DNA of 64,000 nucleotides from positions 121,107 to 185,106 of the forward strand of contig NZ_JAACJR010000008.1 in NCBI RefSeq assembly GCF_009939225.1. Direction: 5' to 3'. The position numbers and the translations under genes are program-made. The notes beneath the pieces were generated by a model. It was not told the DNA's origin. It worked only from the letters and a program-made list of their open reading frames with translations, and ran no database searches. Positions within the stretch are counted from its first letter, which is position 1; each line of letters starts with the position of its first letter. The DNA is from Sediminibacterium soli (GTDB lineage: Bacteria; Bacteroidota; Bacteroidia; Chitinophagales; Chitinophagaceae). Positions 7,071 through 15,992 of this stretch are shown here, in pieces.

Positions 7071-8426
7071 CTACTTAAACAATCGCCAGAAATCCAGCCC
7101 CAACGCATACGCCATCAATCCGAGTAACAGCACCATGCCCACCATCTGCGCGTATTCCATGAATTTATCGCTGGGTTTGCGGCCGGTGATCATTTCGTAG
7201 AGGGTGAAGAGCGCATGTCCGCCGTCGAGCGCGGGTATGGGTAATATATTCATGAATGCGAGGATAATCGAGAAGATGGCGGTCAGCGTCCAGAAACGCT
7301 CCCAGTCCCACACACCGGGAAACGTGTTGCCGATGCTGATCACGCTGCCCAGGGAATCCTTGGCGGCCACTTTACCGGTAACCAGCTGTTTCAGTCCGGT
7401 TACATACCTGTCGAGCGTTTGCCAGCAGCGTTTCCAGCCCATGGGAATAGCTTCTGCAAACGAATAGGTTTTGGTTACCGTGCCCAATACCTCGGCAGGG
7501 TCTTTGAAACCAAGACTGACCGCTTTGGTATTGATCAGGAATTTTACCGATGCGGTGTCGCCGCCGCGTATCACGGTGGCGGTTACCACCGAGTCGGCAT
7601 ATTTCTTTTTCCATTCCTGGAACTCGTTCAGGTATTGAAAATAGTGGCCGTTGATCGCGATCAGCGTATCTCCTTTTCTAAAGAAAGTGCCGTCGAAGAA
7701 CCTGGCCTCCTTGGTTACCGTATCCACCACCGCCGGGTAACGCGGAAACACCATACTCCCCAGCTTTTTCTTGCTTACGATCTGTTTCATAAACCCTTCG
7801 GGAATGGTGATCGCCACCGGCCGGCCTTCGCGTACCACACCCAGCGTCTTTGCCTCTTTTAACACGATCTCCGACTCGAGGGTTCCGAAATTCTCGATCG
7901 ACTGTCCATCGATGGATAGGATGTTATCGCCGTCTTTAATACCCAGGGTTCTTGCCAGCGAATCGGTGTACACACCGTATTTCATATTCTTCACCGGCAG
8001 GTTTTCTTCGCCCCATACCCAGGTGATGCCGATAAAGATCACGATGGCGAGGATCACGTTCACGATCACACCGCCGGTCATGATGATCAGCCGCTGCCAG
8101 GCCGGTTTGGCGCGGAACTCGTAAGATTGCGCAGGCTGTTTCATCTGCTCCTTGTCCATGCTCTCGTCGATCATACCCGCTATCTTCACAAAACCGCCAA
8201 AAGGCACCCAGCCGATGCCGTATTCCGTTTCGCCTATTTTCTTTTTCCAGAGACTGAACCAGGGATTGAAAAAAAGATAGAATTTTTCCACGCGGCATTT
8301 GAACCAGCGGGCGGGAAGAAAATGCCCCAGTTCGTGCAGCACCACCAGTATGGAAAAGGACAACACAAATTGCGCTGCTTTAACGCCCGTGCTTGCCCAG
8401 TCGATTGCTAATAAAGTTCCAGTCAT
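7071..8426 (-). CDS. rseP: RseP-like site-2 zinc metalloprotease
   Basis: 451 residues, the usual length for RseP/RIP proteases of family M50. The zinc motif HELGH is at residues 31-35 in the first membrane segment. WVPFGGFVKIAGM follows. PDZ-like regions lie at about 150-210 and 235-300 (GDNILSIDGQ, GDTLIAINGH). The third zinc ligand is in ILPIPALDGGHALF near the C-terminus, with further membrane helices. The enzyme sits in the inner membrane and cuts membrane-bound anti-sigma factors or leftover signal peptides. It follows dxr (87-base gap), an order often kept in bacteria where dxr and rseP share an operon. No motif residue is missing. Confidence 0.95.
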   Translation of the reverse strand: MTGTLLAIDWASTGVKAAQFVLSFSILVVLHELGHFLPARWFKCRVEKFYLFFNPWFSLWKKKIGETEYGIGWVPFGGFVKIAGMIDESMDKEQMKQPAQSYEFRAKPAWQRLIIMTGGVIVNVILAIVIFIGITWVWGEENLPVKNMKYGVYTDSLARTLGIKDGDNILSIDGQSIENFGTLESEIVLKEAKTLGVVREGRPVAITIPEGFMKQIVSKKKLGSMVFPRYPAVVDTVTKEARFFDGTFFRKGDTLIAINGHYFQYLNEFQEWKKKYADSVVTATVIRGGDTASVKFLINTKAVSLGFKDPAEVLGTVTKTYSFAEAIPMGWKRCWQTLDRYVTGLKQLVTGKVAAKDSLGSVISIGNTFPGVWDWERFWTLTAIFSIILAFMNILPIPALDGGHALFTLYEMITGRKPSDKFMEYAQMVGMVLLLGLMAYALGLDFWRLFK

Positions 8427-8427
8427 T

Positions 8428-8469
8428 GTATGGATTACGGATTAACGGATTACGGATTTACGGATTACG
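8428..8469. repeat. TACGGATTAACGGATTACGG repeat
   Basis: The short word ACGGATTA/ACGGATT is repeated four times in tandem between rseP and dxr. A related CCGGATTAACGGATGATGG occurs near 2750. Confidence 0.6.
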
Positions 8470-8513
8470 ATGCCTGAAGCAGGTTGGCCTGCCCCTGGTT
8501 CATCTTGCACTCT

Positions 8514-9671
8514 TTACATATGTATGAGTGAGGCCGCGAAGTTACGGGCCTCGCCGTCGGTTTCAAAATACTCCTCCAGCGTGGGATTGGGCAGAAAAGA
8601 GATGCGGGCCATGGTGCGTTCCACCAGCTCCGTCATATCGAGGAAACCGATCCGGTTACGGAGAAATGCATACACCGCAATTTCATTGGCGGCATTGAGG
8701 ATGCAGGGCATATTGCCCCCCTGTTTAAGCGCTTCCATGGCCAGGGCCAGGTTGCGGAAGGTTTTGATATCCGGTTCTTCGAACGTAAGCGTATTGGGTT
8801 TGCGGAAATCGTAGCGCGGAAAATCGTTCTGTATCCGCTGCGGAAAAGCCATGGCATACTGTATCGGCAGTTTCATATCGGGCAGACCCATCTGCGCCTT
8901 GATGCTTCCGTCTTCGAACTGCACCATGCTGTGGATGATACTCTGCGGGTGCACCAGTACCTGTACCTGGTCGTGCGACAGGTTAAACAGCCATTTCGCT
9001 TCGATCATCTCCAGTCCCTTGTTCATCAGCGTTGCCGAATCGATGGTGATCTTGGCGCCCATGCTCCAGTTGGGATGCTGCAGGGCATGGTCTTTTTTCA
9101 CGTTCACCAGAAAATTGGGCTTCTTGCCCAGGAAGGGGCCACCGCTGGCCGTAAGCACGATCTTCTCGATCCTGTTCTTTCCCTCTCCCACCAGGCACTG
9201 AAAAATAGCGGAATGCTCGCTGTCGACCGGGATGATCGGTATGCGTTTTTCCATCGCCATGCGCATAATGATATCGCCTGCCACCACCAGTGTTTCTTTA
9301 TTGGCGAGCGCCACGGGTTTGCCTGCTTCTATCGCTTTGAGCGTGGGACGCAGACCCGCATAACCCACGATGGCAGCAAGCATCATGTCATAACTGTCCA
9401 TGGCAGCCACCTGTTCCAGCGCGTCTTCTCCTGCAAATACCTTGGTATTGGTATGTGCAAGCGATTCCTTTACGTTGATGTATTTTCTTTCATCACCGAT
9501 CACCACGGCATTGGGCTGAAAATCCAGCGCCTGTTTGATCAGCAGCTCATCGTTGCTTTGTGCTGTCAGTATCTCTGCAGAGAACAGAGTGGGATTGGCT
9601 GCGATCACATCCAGCGCCTGCCGGCCGATGGAACCTGTTGAACCGAATATAGCGATACGTTTTTGCGTCAC
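8514..9671 (-). CDS. dxr: 1-deoxy-D-xylulose-5-phosphate reductoisomerase
   Basis: 385 residues, full length. The NADPH-binding start is IAIFGSTGSIGRQALDVI. The central motif VALANKETLVVAG and PVDSEHSAIFQCL supply the metal and substrate ligands, followed by LTASGGPF and TIDSATLMNKGLEMIEA. The C-terminal helical domain is complete. It converts DXP to MEP, the committed step of the non-mevalonate isoprenoid pathway, in the cytoplasm, using a divalent metal and NADPH. It is followed by rseP on the same strand and preceded by the GH3-family gene, so a shared transcript is likely. Confidence 0.97.
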   Translation of the reverse strand: MTQKRIAIFGSTGSIGRQALDVIAANPTLFSAEILTAQSNDELLIKQALDFQPNAVVIGDERKYINVKESLAHTNTKVFAGEDALEQVAAMDSYDMMLAAIVGYAGLRPTLKAIEAGKPVALANKETLVVAGDIIMRMAMEKRIPIIPVDSEHSAIFQCLVGEGKNRIEKIVLTASGGPFLGKKPNFLVNVKKDHALQHPNWSMGAKITIDSATLMNKGLEMIEAKWLFNLSHDQVQVLVHPQSIIHSMVQFEDGSIKAQMGLPDMKLPIQYAMAFPQRIQNDFPRYDFRKPNTLTFEEPDIKTFRNLALAMEALKQGGNMPCILNAANEIAVYAFLRNRIGFLDMTELVERTMARISFLPNPTLEEYFETDGEARNFAASLIHM

Positions 9672-9777
9672 GAGAGGATGATTAATCGTTAAAAATCAGC
9701 AATTAATAAATAACAGCCGGCAATCGGTTGTTAAAATGCCTGTTAAACACAGTCCGGAGCAGGCTGCGGCCGGCTGT

Positions 9778-11271
9778 TTATCCTGCGAATTCCTCCAATG
9801 CATCCGCGATCTGGCGGTCGTTGCTGAGCCGGGGAACTTTGTTCTGCCCGCCCAGTTTACCCACCGAGCGCATATAATCGATGAATGCGTTCTTGCGCAG
9901 CCTGCGGATCTGCAGGGGCTGCAGTATGTTGCCGCTGATGAGGTCATCATAATAAACATTCTTCCTGCGAAGGTTCTGGTCGATGATCTCGCGGAAACGC
10001 TGCATATCATCGGGTTCTTTTTCGAACTCGATGAACCATTCATGGTAGCTTTTTCCCTGCTGCTGCTGCACCATCGGCGCCACGGTGAATTCGGTTACCT
10101 TGGCATGCTGTTCGGTAACCGCTTTGAGCAGGGCCTGCTCCACTTCTTCGCCGATCACGTGTTCGCCAAATGCCGAGATAAAATGCTTGATGCGGCCGCT
10201 TACCACCAGCCGGTAGGGATCGATGCTGACAAACTTAACCGTATCGCCGATATTGTATCCCCACAAACCGGCGTTGCTGTTGATGACCAGCGCATAGTTC
10301 TCCCCCAGTTTCACCTCTTTCAGCGAAAGACGCGTGGGGTTCTCCGAGAATACTTCGGCGGCGGGTATGAATTCGTAGTAAATGCCGCTGTTGGTGTTCA
10401 GCAGCAGCCCTTCTTTTACCTGCGAGTCCTGGAAAGCAAAAAAACCCTCGCTGGCAGGAAACAGCTCGATCGAGTCCACTTTTTTGCCGATGCTCTCAAA
10501 CAGCCTGGCTTTATACGGTTCAAAATTGACACCTCCCTGTACCATAACACTGAAGTTGGGAAATAACGCAGCAATTTTTTTGCCGGTTTTTTCCATCAGC
10601 CTGTCAAAATACATCTGCATCCATGGCGGTATGCCGCTGATCAGGGTCATGTCTTTGTTAACCGTTTCGGCAACGATTTTTTCCAGCTTGGTTTCCCAGT
10701 CCTCTATGCAGTTGGTTTCATAGCTGGGTAACTGGTTGGACCGCAGGTAGCTGGGTATATGGTGGTTAACGATACCGCTGAGCCGGCCCGTGGGTATATC
10801 GCCCACCCTTTCCAGTTCGGGCGACCCGCTCAGAAAGATCATTTTGCCGCTGGCAAACCCCGAATTACCCGTTTCCGCCATATAGCAAAGCAGGGCGTTA
10901 CGTGCCGAATCAATATGATTATCAATGGAATCTTTGGTGATCGGGATGTATTTTACCCCGCTGGTGGTGCCGCTGGTCTTGGCAAAATAGATCGGGCGCC
11001 CCTTCCACAGAATATTGTGCCTGCCTTCTTTTACCTGCTGGATATAGGGTTTGAACTGCTCGTAATCGCGCACCGGCACCGCCTGTACAAACCCCGCATG
11101 GTCGGTTACCTGGCCGAGCCCGTGGTCTTTTCCGAAAACCGTTGATTTACCGATCTTTAGCAGGGATTTCAGGATCGCATCCTGGTCTTCAAGGGCCGAA
11201 TGCGCATTTTTCTGGATCTTGTTATGTATATAATGAGCGAACGGTTTCGCCAGGAGAGATTTTAGGTTCAT
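9778..11271 (-). CDS. GH3 auxin-responsive-promoter family (ANL superfamily) enzyme
   Basis: 497 residues. The ATP-binding motif KTSGTTSGVKYIPIT is near residues 93-107, then SGIPPWMQMYFDRL and FPASEGFFAFQDS, and the hinge region YRLVVSGRIKHFISAFGEHV. These are the landmarks of bacterial GH3 proteins, relatives of plant acyl-amido synthetases that adenylate a carboxylic acid and couple it to an amine. The substrate of bacterial members is mostly unknown. It is on the same strand as dxr with a 106-base gap. A start at ATG 11271 agrees with the usual N-terminus. Confidence 0.9.
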   Translation of the reverse strand: MNLKSLLAKPFAHYIHNKIQKNAHSALEDQDAILKSLLKIGKSTVFGKDHGLGQVTDHAGFVQAVPVRDYEQFKPYIQQVKEGRHNILWKGRPIYFAKTSGTTSGVKYIPITKDSIDNHIDSARNALLCYMAETGNSGFASGKMIFLSGSPELERVGDIPTGRLSGIVNHHIPSYLRSNQLPSYETNCIEDWETKLEKIVAETVNKDMTLISGIPPWMQMYFDRLMEKTGKKIAALFPNFSVMVQGGVNFEPYKARLFESIGKKVDSIELFPASEGFFAFQDSQVKEGLLLNTNSGIYYEFIPAAEVFSENPTRLSLKEVKLGENYALVINSNAGLWGYNIGDTVKFVSIDPYRLVVSGRIKHFISAFGEHVIGEEVEQALLKAVTEQHAKVTEFTVAPMVQQQQGKSYHEWFIEFEKEPDDMQRFREIIDQNLRRKNVYYDDLISGNILQPLQIRRLRKNAFIDYMRSVGKLGGQNKVPRLSNDRQIADALEEFAG

Positions 11272-11425
11272 GTTCTGCTACGGATCGTTAGAGAAACAAA
11301 GGTAGGGAAATAGGTAGCGAAAACGCCGCTTTCCCGATGGGCAATTGCCGCCCGGGCCTGGGGATTTCCACGGGTGTTAATAAGATTTTATTGCAAAATC
11401 TTTATGGTTTTTTCGAATAAAACCC

Positions 11426-11433
11426 TACCTTTG
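11426..11433 (+). promoter_or_regulatory. -7 promoter element (TACCTTTG) before rplU
   Basis: TACCTTTG fits TAnnTTTG and lies 21 bases before the rplU start codon. No good -33 TTTG is seen at the ideal distance. Confidence 0.5.
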
Positions 11434-11454
11434 CCGTCCTAATTTTGGTAAGCT

Positions 11455-11760
11455 ATGTTAGCAATAGTAAAAATCGCGGGTCAGCAATTTAGAGTTCAGG
11501 CGGGTCAAAGCCTGTATGTTCCTCACCTGCAGGGTAAAACCGGAGACAAAGTTGAGTTCAAAGATGTACTGTTTACAGACAATGCGGGTGCAGTTGCCAC
11601 CGGCAGCGCTGTGAAGGCAGTTGTAAAAGCAGAGATCATCAGCGACCTCGTTCAGGGTGATAAAGTGATCGCCTTTAAAATGAAAAGAAGGAAAGGCTTC
11701 CGTAAAAAACACGGACACCGCACCCATTATACAAGGATCAAAATTGAAAGCATCGCTTAA
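11455..11760 (+). CDS. rplU: 50S ribosomal protein L21
   Basis: 101 residues, normal length. It opens [18 protein letters not shown] (the common MYAIVxxGGKQ pattern) and ends with the rRNA-binding [19 protein letters not shown]. It binds 23S rRNA domains I/II in the large subunit, next to L20. It is the first gene of an rplU-rpmA unit (53-base gap), followed by the small histone-like gene on the same strand. Confidence 0.98.
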   Translation: MLAIVKIAGQQFRVQAGQSLYVPHLQGKTGDKVEFKDVLFTDNAGAVATGSAVKAVVKAEIISDLVQGDKVIAFKMKRRKGFRKKHGHRTHYTRIKIESIA

Positions 11761-11813
11761 TCAATCGGTCATTTCTTCTGGTAAGGATTGTTCTGATTTT
11801 AAACTCATACACA

Positions 11814-12080
11814 ATGGCACACAAAAAAGGTGAAGGTTCCGTAAAGAACGGCCGCGACTCACAAAGCAAACGTTTAGGTGTAAAAATATTCGGCGGTCAG
11901 CCTGCACTTGCTGGTAACATTATCGTTCGCCAGAGAGGAACCGTATACCATCCCGGTAAGAATGTTGGTGTTGGATCTGACTTCACCCTGTTCGCACTGT
12001 CGGATGGCCTGGTTGAATTCAGGAAAGGAAAGAACGACAAAACAACCGTGTCTGTAAAGCCGGTTGAAGTGAGCGCATAA
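11814..12080 (+). CDS. rpmA: 50S ribosomal protein L27
   Basis: 88 residues. It opens [24 protein letters not shown], the typical L27 N-terminal extension that reaches the peptidyl transferase centre. The position usually occupied by a second Gly (GGGS) reads EGS. No cleavable N-terminal leader is present, unlike in Firmicutes. IIVRQRGT and [17 protein letters not shown] complete the fold. It is translated with rplU, and 69 bases separate it from the next small gene. Confidence 0.98.
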   Translation: MAHKKGEGSVKNGRDSQSKRLGVKIFGGQPALAGNIIVRQRGTVYHPGKNVGVGSDFTLFALSDGLVEFRKGKNDKTTVSVKPVEVSA

Positions 12081-12149
12081 AAATTTTTTTTTGCAGTTCC
12101 AAATAAGTTTTTATTTTTAATGCATTAACTAACCATTAAATCTAAAAAC

Positions 12150-12326
12150 ATGGCAACTGCAAAGAAAGCCGCTAAAAAGGCTGCGCCTAAGAAAAAAGCT
12201 GCTCCTAAAAAGAAAGCAGCCCCTAAAAAGAAAGCTGCTCCAAAGAAAAAAGCAGCTCCTAAAAAGAAAGCCGCTCCAAAGAAAAAAGCAGCTCCTAAAA
12301 AGAAAGCTGCCGCTAAGAAGAAGTAA
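12150..12326 (+). CDS. Small histone H1-like protein of AAPKKK repeats (58 aa)
   Basis: A short open frame, easily missed by length filters: ATG 12150 to TAA 12324-12326. It encodes MATAKKAAKK, then seven AAPKKK units, then AAAKKK. Codon choice varies between the units (gct/gca/gcc, cct/cca, aaa/aag), which indicates selection on the protein rather than recent DNA slippage. Such lysine/alanine/proline-rich proteins bind DNA without sequence preference, as do bacterial H1 homologues. A strong terminator follows at once. Its first 15 residues recur as the start of the tail of the SET protein at residue 147 of 663-1331. It may be co-transcribed with rplU-rpmA. Confidence 0.9.
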   Translation: MATAKKAAKKAAPKKKAAPKKKAAPKKKAAPKKKAAPKKKAAPKKKAAPKKKAAAKKK

Positions 12327-12350
12327 TTTCTTCGAAGAGAATATCGAGAG

Positions 12351-12377
12351 ACCCGGGAAAATTTCCCGGGTTTTTTT
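12351..12377 (+). terminator. Rho-independent terminator after the histone-like gene
   Basis: CCCGGGAAA (12352-12360) pairs with TTTCCCGGG (12362-12370), followed by seven T. It ends the rplU-rpmA-histone-like unit. Confidence 0.92.
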
Positions 12378-12390
12378 ATGCAAAAAGGGA

Positions 12391-12548
12391 GAGCAATTTG
12401 AAAATGTGGTAATTTGACAATTTGAAAATGAAGAAGTTAGCGGTATGACCGAATTGTTATACTGGTCAATTGCGCACAAATAACCATTTAACAATTGAAC
12501 CGCTGAACCTCCCATTTTCAAATTTTCAAATGACCTCATTCTCAAATT
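12391..12548. repeat. AATTTGAAAAT palindromic repeat cluster
   Basis: Several AATTTGAAAAT and AATTTGACAAT units lie on the left, and the mirrored ATTTTCAAATTTTCAAAT lies at about 12511-12530. It has the same layout as the cluster next to the tmRNA gene. Confidence 0.7.
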
Positions 12549-12550
12549 AA

Positions 12551-14266
12551 ATGGACAACTATACCATCTCCGAAAACTTCTCCCTTCTTTCCAAACTCAT
12601 GGACATCCATGGCGATAACAGCTTTAAGGCAAAATCCTATGCTTCGGCTGCATTTACCATCGACAGGCTGACCACGCCCCTTGCAGAACTGGCGCCGGAC
12701 AAGATCGCGGCCATTAAGGGGATCGGGGAATCGGTTGCGGCCAAGATCAGGGAGCAGCTGGCAACAGGCGAACTGGGCGCGCTGAAAGAATACCTGCTGA
12801 AAACACCCGCCGGTGTACTCGAAATGCTCCACATCAAAGGCATCGGCCCAAAAAAGATCGCTACCATCTGGAAGGAACTGGAGATCGAATCGCTGGGCGA
12901 ACTGCTCTATGCCTGCAACGAGAACCGACTGACATTGTACAAGGGTTTTGGCGAAAAAACACAGAACAATATCCGGGAGGCCATCGAGTTCTATATGAAC
13001 AACCAGGGCAGTTACCTGTACCGGCAGGTGGCGGAAAATACAGCTGCCTGGACCGATATGCTGCACCGGCTGTTTGCCAACGAGCGCTTTGAGATCACCG
13101 GCGAGTTCCGGAGACAGATGGAAGTGATCAATAAACTGGAATGGGTTACCACGGCCGGTATGCAAACGCTCAAAGACAAATTTGAAACGCCTGCACCCGC
13201 CTCCGGAAAAGAAACCACAGGGGAAAACCTGTTTGAAGTGGTGACGGAAGAAAACGGTTACCTGCTGGTAAAGGGCCAGAGCGCCGGTCAGCATATCTCG
13301 TTCGGTTTTTATACCAGCACTGCCGACCAGTTCTGCGCCACCCTGTTCCGCACAAGCTGCAGTGCCGAATTCCTGGAAACATGGATCGCCGAACACCATG
13401 CGCTGGATGGACAGTATGCAACGGAAGACATGATCTTTGCACAGGCAGGGCTGCCCCTGATACCGGTATACCTGCGCGAAACCGCCGCCACTTTGCTGTC
13501 GGCAAAAAAGCAGCCGCTTCCGGAAGTTATCCAGCCGGAAGACATTACCGGCATCATTCACTGCCATAGCAACTGGAGCGATGGCGCAGACGACCTGGCT
13601 GCCATGGCGAAGGCGGCAAAACAAAAAGGCCTGCAGTTCCTGGTGATCAGCGACCACTCGAAAACAGCATTCTATGCCAATGGGCTCAGCGAGGAAAGGA
13701 TACTGGCACAGCACCGGCAGGTGGATGAGCTGAACAAACAACTGGCCCCATTCAAACTATTCAAGAGCATTGAGAGCGATATCCTGAACGATGGAAGTCT
13801 TGACTACGCACCCGAAATACTCAGCAGTTTCGATATCGTGATCGCTTCGGTTCACTCCAACCTGAAGATGAACGAAGAAAAGGCGATGATGCGTTTGCTG
13901 AAAGCGATCGAGAACCCCTATACCAGCATCCTTGGTCATATGACCGGCCGGCTGCTGCTGAGCCGCAACGGCTATCCTGTTGATCATGCAAAGATCATAG
14001 ACGCCTGCGCCGCCAACGATGTGGTGATTGAGCTGAATGCACACCCGCGCAGACTGGATATCGACTGGCGTTACATCGCCTATGCGCTTGAAAAAAATGT
14101 GCTGATTTCCATCGATCCCGATGCACATGCCGTTGAAGGGTTCGACGACTGCCGCTACGGCGTGCTGGCCGCCCAAAAAGCGGGCCTCACCCGCGAACAG
14201 AACCTCAGCAGTTTTTCACTAAAAGATTTTGAAGCCTTTGTAGCCCGCCAGCACCGCAAACGATAA
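12551..14266 (+). CDS. polX: PolX-family protein (helix-hairpin-helix + PHP), polymerase site degenerate
   Basis: 571 residues, full PolX length. The N-terminal region has helix-hairpin-helix motifs (IKGIGESVAAKI, IKGIGPKKIATIW). The nucleotidyltransferase core should carry a GS motif and two metal-binding aspartates, but the corresponding stretch at residues 181-198 reads EITGEFRRQMEVINKLEW, lacking the GSxRR and DxD pattern. The C-terminal PHP phosphoesterase domain (about 335-570) has all expected metal ligands: HCHSNWSDG, ISDHS, ESDIL, ASVHS, LGHMTGR, ELNAHP and DPDAH. The protein is thus probably a PHP nuclease/phosphatase with a DNA-binding front and little or no polymerase activity. 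That loss is read from the sequence; the activity is inference. Confidence 0.88.
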   Translation: MDNYTISENFSLLSKLMDIHGDNSFKAKSYASAAFTIDRLTTPLAELAPDKIAAIKGIGESVAAKIREQLATGELGALKEYLLKTPAGVLEMLHIKGIGPKKIATIWKELEIESLGELLYACNENRLTLYKGFGEKTQNNIREAIEFYMNNQGSYLYRQVAENTAAWTDMLHRLFANERFEITGEFRRQMEVINKLEWVTTAGMQTLKDKFETPAPASGKETTGENLFEVVTEENGYLLVKGQSAGQHISFGFYTSTADQFCATLFRTSCSAEFLETWIAEHHALDGQYATEDMIFAQAGLPLIPVYLRETAATLLSAKKQPLPEVIQPEDITGIIHCHSNWSDGADDLAAMAKAAKQKGLQFLVISDHSKTAFYANGLSEERILAQHRQVDELNKQLAPFKLFKSIESDILNDGSLDYAPEILSSFDIVIASVHSNLKMNEEKAMMRLLKAIENPYTSILGHMTGRLLLSRNGYPVDHAKIIDACAANDVVIELNAHPRRLDIDWRYIAYALEKNVLISIDPDAHAVEGFDDCRYGVLAAQKAGLTREQNLSSFSLKDFEAFVARQHRKR

Positions 14267-14285
14267 ATACCCTCACCACCAAAGA

Positions 14286-15887
14286 TCACCCTCCATACAT
14301 TTCCATCTGCAACCTGGTTTCTTCAAGATCGAGTTCGCGCTCGATCTTGCGGAGGATCTCTTCGTTGGCTTCTCCCTTCCTGTGCATCAGGGCAAGTTCT
14401 TTTCTTTCGATCCCGATAAGGTCCAGCTGCAGCTGGGTAAACTCATTAAAGATGCTGCCGGCAAGCGTTTTTCCTTTCCCGAAATAATTCGAAGGCAGGT
14501 CTGTGCGTTGCAGTCGGTTGTATTTTACCTCGTATTTGCTCTTGATATTGTCCAGCAGATCGTCCTGTATCAATGCCAGGTTTTCTTCAATAAAGGTGAT
14601 GGTCTGCGTTACCACCCTTGTTCGCACATCGTATTCTTCCAGCGCAATGGAATAGGGCTCCATCTTCATTTTGCGGATGATCCAGGGCAGAGTGAGTCCG
14701 AGCGGCACCAGCGTGGCCAGTATTACGCAGAAGGAAAGATAGATGATGAGGTTGCGGTGCGGAAACGGAGAACCATCCGGTAACAGGGTGGGTATGGCCA
14801 GGGCCGCCGCCATCGACACCACACCGCGCATGCCCGCCCAGCCGAATATGACCAGGTTGCGGCGGTCGAGGGTTTCGGTTTCCCGTATTTTCCTGCTCAT
14901 GATCCTCGGCAAAAAAGCAGCCGGTATCACCCATACGAACCTGACGATGATCACCACCAGGCTGATGATGACCGCGTACAGCAGCAGCTCATACCTTCCG
15001 TATTCAGCAATACCGGAGATAACCCCGCGCAGCTGCAGACCGATCAGGATAAACACCAGTCCGTTAAGGATAAACATCACCACTTCCCATACCGAATAGG
15101 CCATGATACGGCTCTGGTTGGTGAATATTTCTCCCGACCGGAAAGTGAGGTACAGACCCGTGCTGACCACGGCCAGCACACCCGAAAAATGAAAATGTTC
15201 TGCCAGCAGGTAGGCGGCAAACGGCGTAAGGAAGGTAAAAGTCACTTCTATGACCGGGCTGCAGACAAAATGTTTGTGGATAATATACATCAGGTAACCG
15301 ATCACCAGACCGATGGCAATACCGGCGCTGGCCACGAGCAGGAAATTGAGTCCCGCTTCCCAGAGTACAAAATTTCCGAGCGTAATGGCTGCCAGCGCAT
15401 ATTTGTAAGCCACCAGTCCGCTTGCATCGTTCACCAGACTTTCGCCTTCGAGAATGGTAATCAGCCTTGGACTGATACCGAGACCTTTGGTAACGGATGT
15501 GGCGGCAACGGCATCAGGCGGCGATACGATGGCGCCGATCAGGAAAGCTGTTGGCCAGCCGATACCCGCTATCATCCAGTGAGCGGCAACCGCTACCAGG
15601 ACAGTGGTAAAGATCACCAGACCGATGGCCGCCAGGCCGATGGGACGCAGGTTCGCCTTAAACTCGTGCCAGCTGGTAAACCATGCCGCGCCATACAGCA
15701 GGGGCGGAAGAAAGATCACGAACACCACATCGGAATTCAATGCAATCACGGGCAGTCCCGGCATGATGCTGATGATCACCCCGCATAATACCAGCGCAAT
15801 CGGCAGCGGGAATTTGTACTTATTACTCAGTATCCCGATAAATGCCATTCCAAACAGCAGGAAGATGATGATGGTGGTGTTTTCCAT
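14286..15887 (-). CDS. CPA1-type Na+/H+ antiporter
   Basis: 533 residues from ATG 15887. An ATG at 15965 adds 26 residues that do not fit the family, so the inner start is preferred. About 12 membrane segments are visible. The key segment GAIVSPPDAVAATSV contains the ion-binding aspartate region, and GESLVNDASGLVAYK carries the conserved ND pair. WAGMRGVVSMAAALA matches the helix-11 motif of CPA1 exchangers. A hydrophilic C-terminal tail of about 120 residues, rich in charged helices, lies in the cytoplasm. It exchanges Na+ (or K+) for protons across the inner membrane. It lies 105 bases downstream of the NtrY-like kinase gene on the same strand. Confidence 0.93.
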   Translation of the reverse strand: MENTTIIIFLLFGMAFIGILSNKYKFPLPIALVLCGVIISIMPGLPVIALNSDVVFVIFLPPLLYGAAWFTSWHEFKANLRPIGLAAIGLVIFTTVLVAVAAHWMIAGIGWPTAFLIGAIVSPPDAVAATSVTKGLGISPRLITILEGESLVNDASGLVAYKYALAAITLGNFVLWEAGLNFLLVASAGIAIGLVIGYLMYIIHKHFVCSPVIEVTFTFLTPFAAYLLAEHFHFSGVLAVVSTGLYLTFRSGEIFTNQSRIMAYSVWEVVMFILNGLVFILIGLQLRGVISGIAEYGRYELLLYAVIISLVVIIVRFVWVIPAAFLPRIMSRKIRETETLDRRNLVIFGWAGMRGVVSMAAALAIPTLLPDGSPFPHRNLIIYLSFCVILATLVPLGLTLPWIIRKMKMEPYSIALEEYDVRTRVVTQTITFIEENLALIQDDLLDNIKSKYEVKYNRLQRTDLPSNYFGKGKTLAGSIFNEFTQLQLDLIGIERKELALMHRKGEANEEILRKIERELDLEETRLQMEMYGG

Positions 15888-15992
15888 GGAAATAAAAATA
15901 ATATCGAATAGTCGAATTTCGGCAGGGAATATCAAGACGGTGTAAAACCGGCGCGGTAAGCGCAAAAGGAATTATTTCCCGCCAGCTGTTTT

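Noticed and set aside
12551..14266. Annotation as an active DNA polymerase X
   Set aside because: The metal-binding residues of the polymerase core are not found in the expected place, so only the PHP activity is supported.
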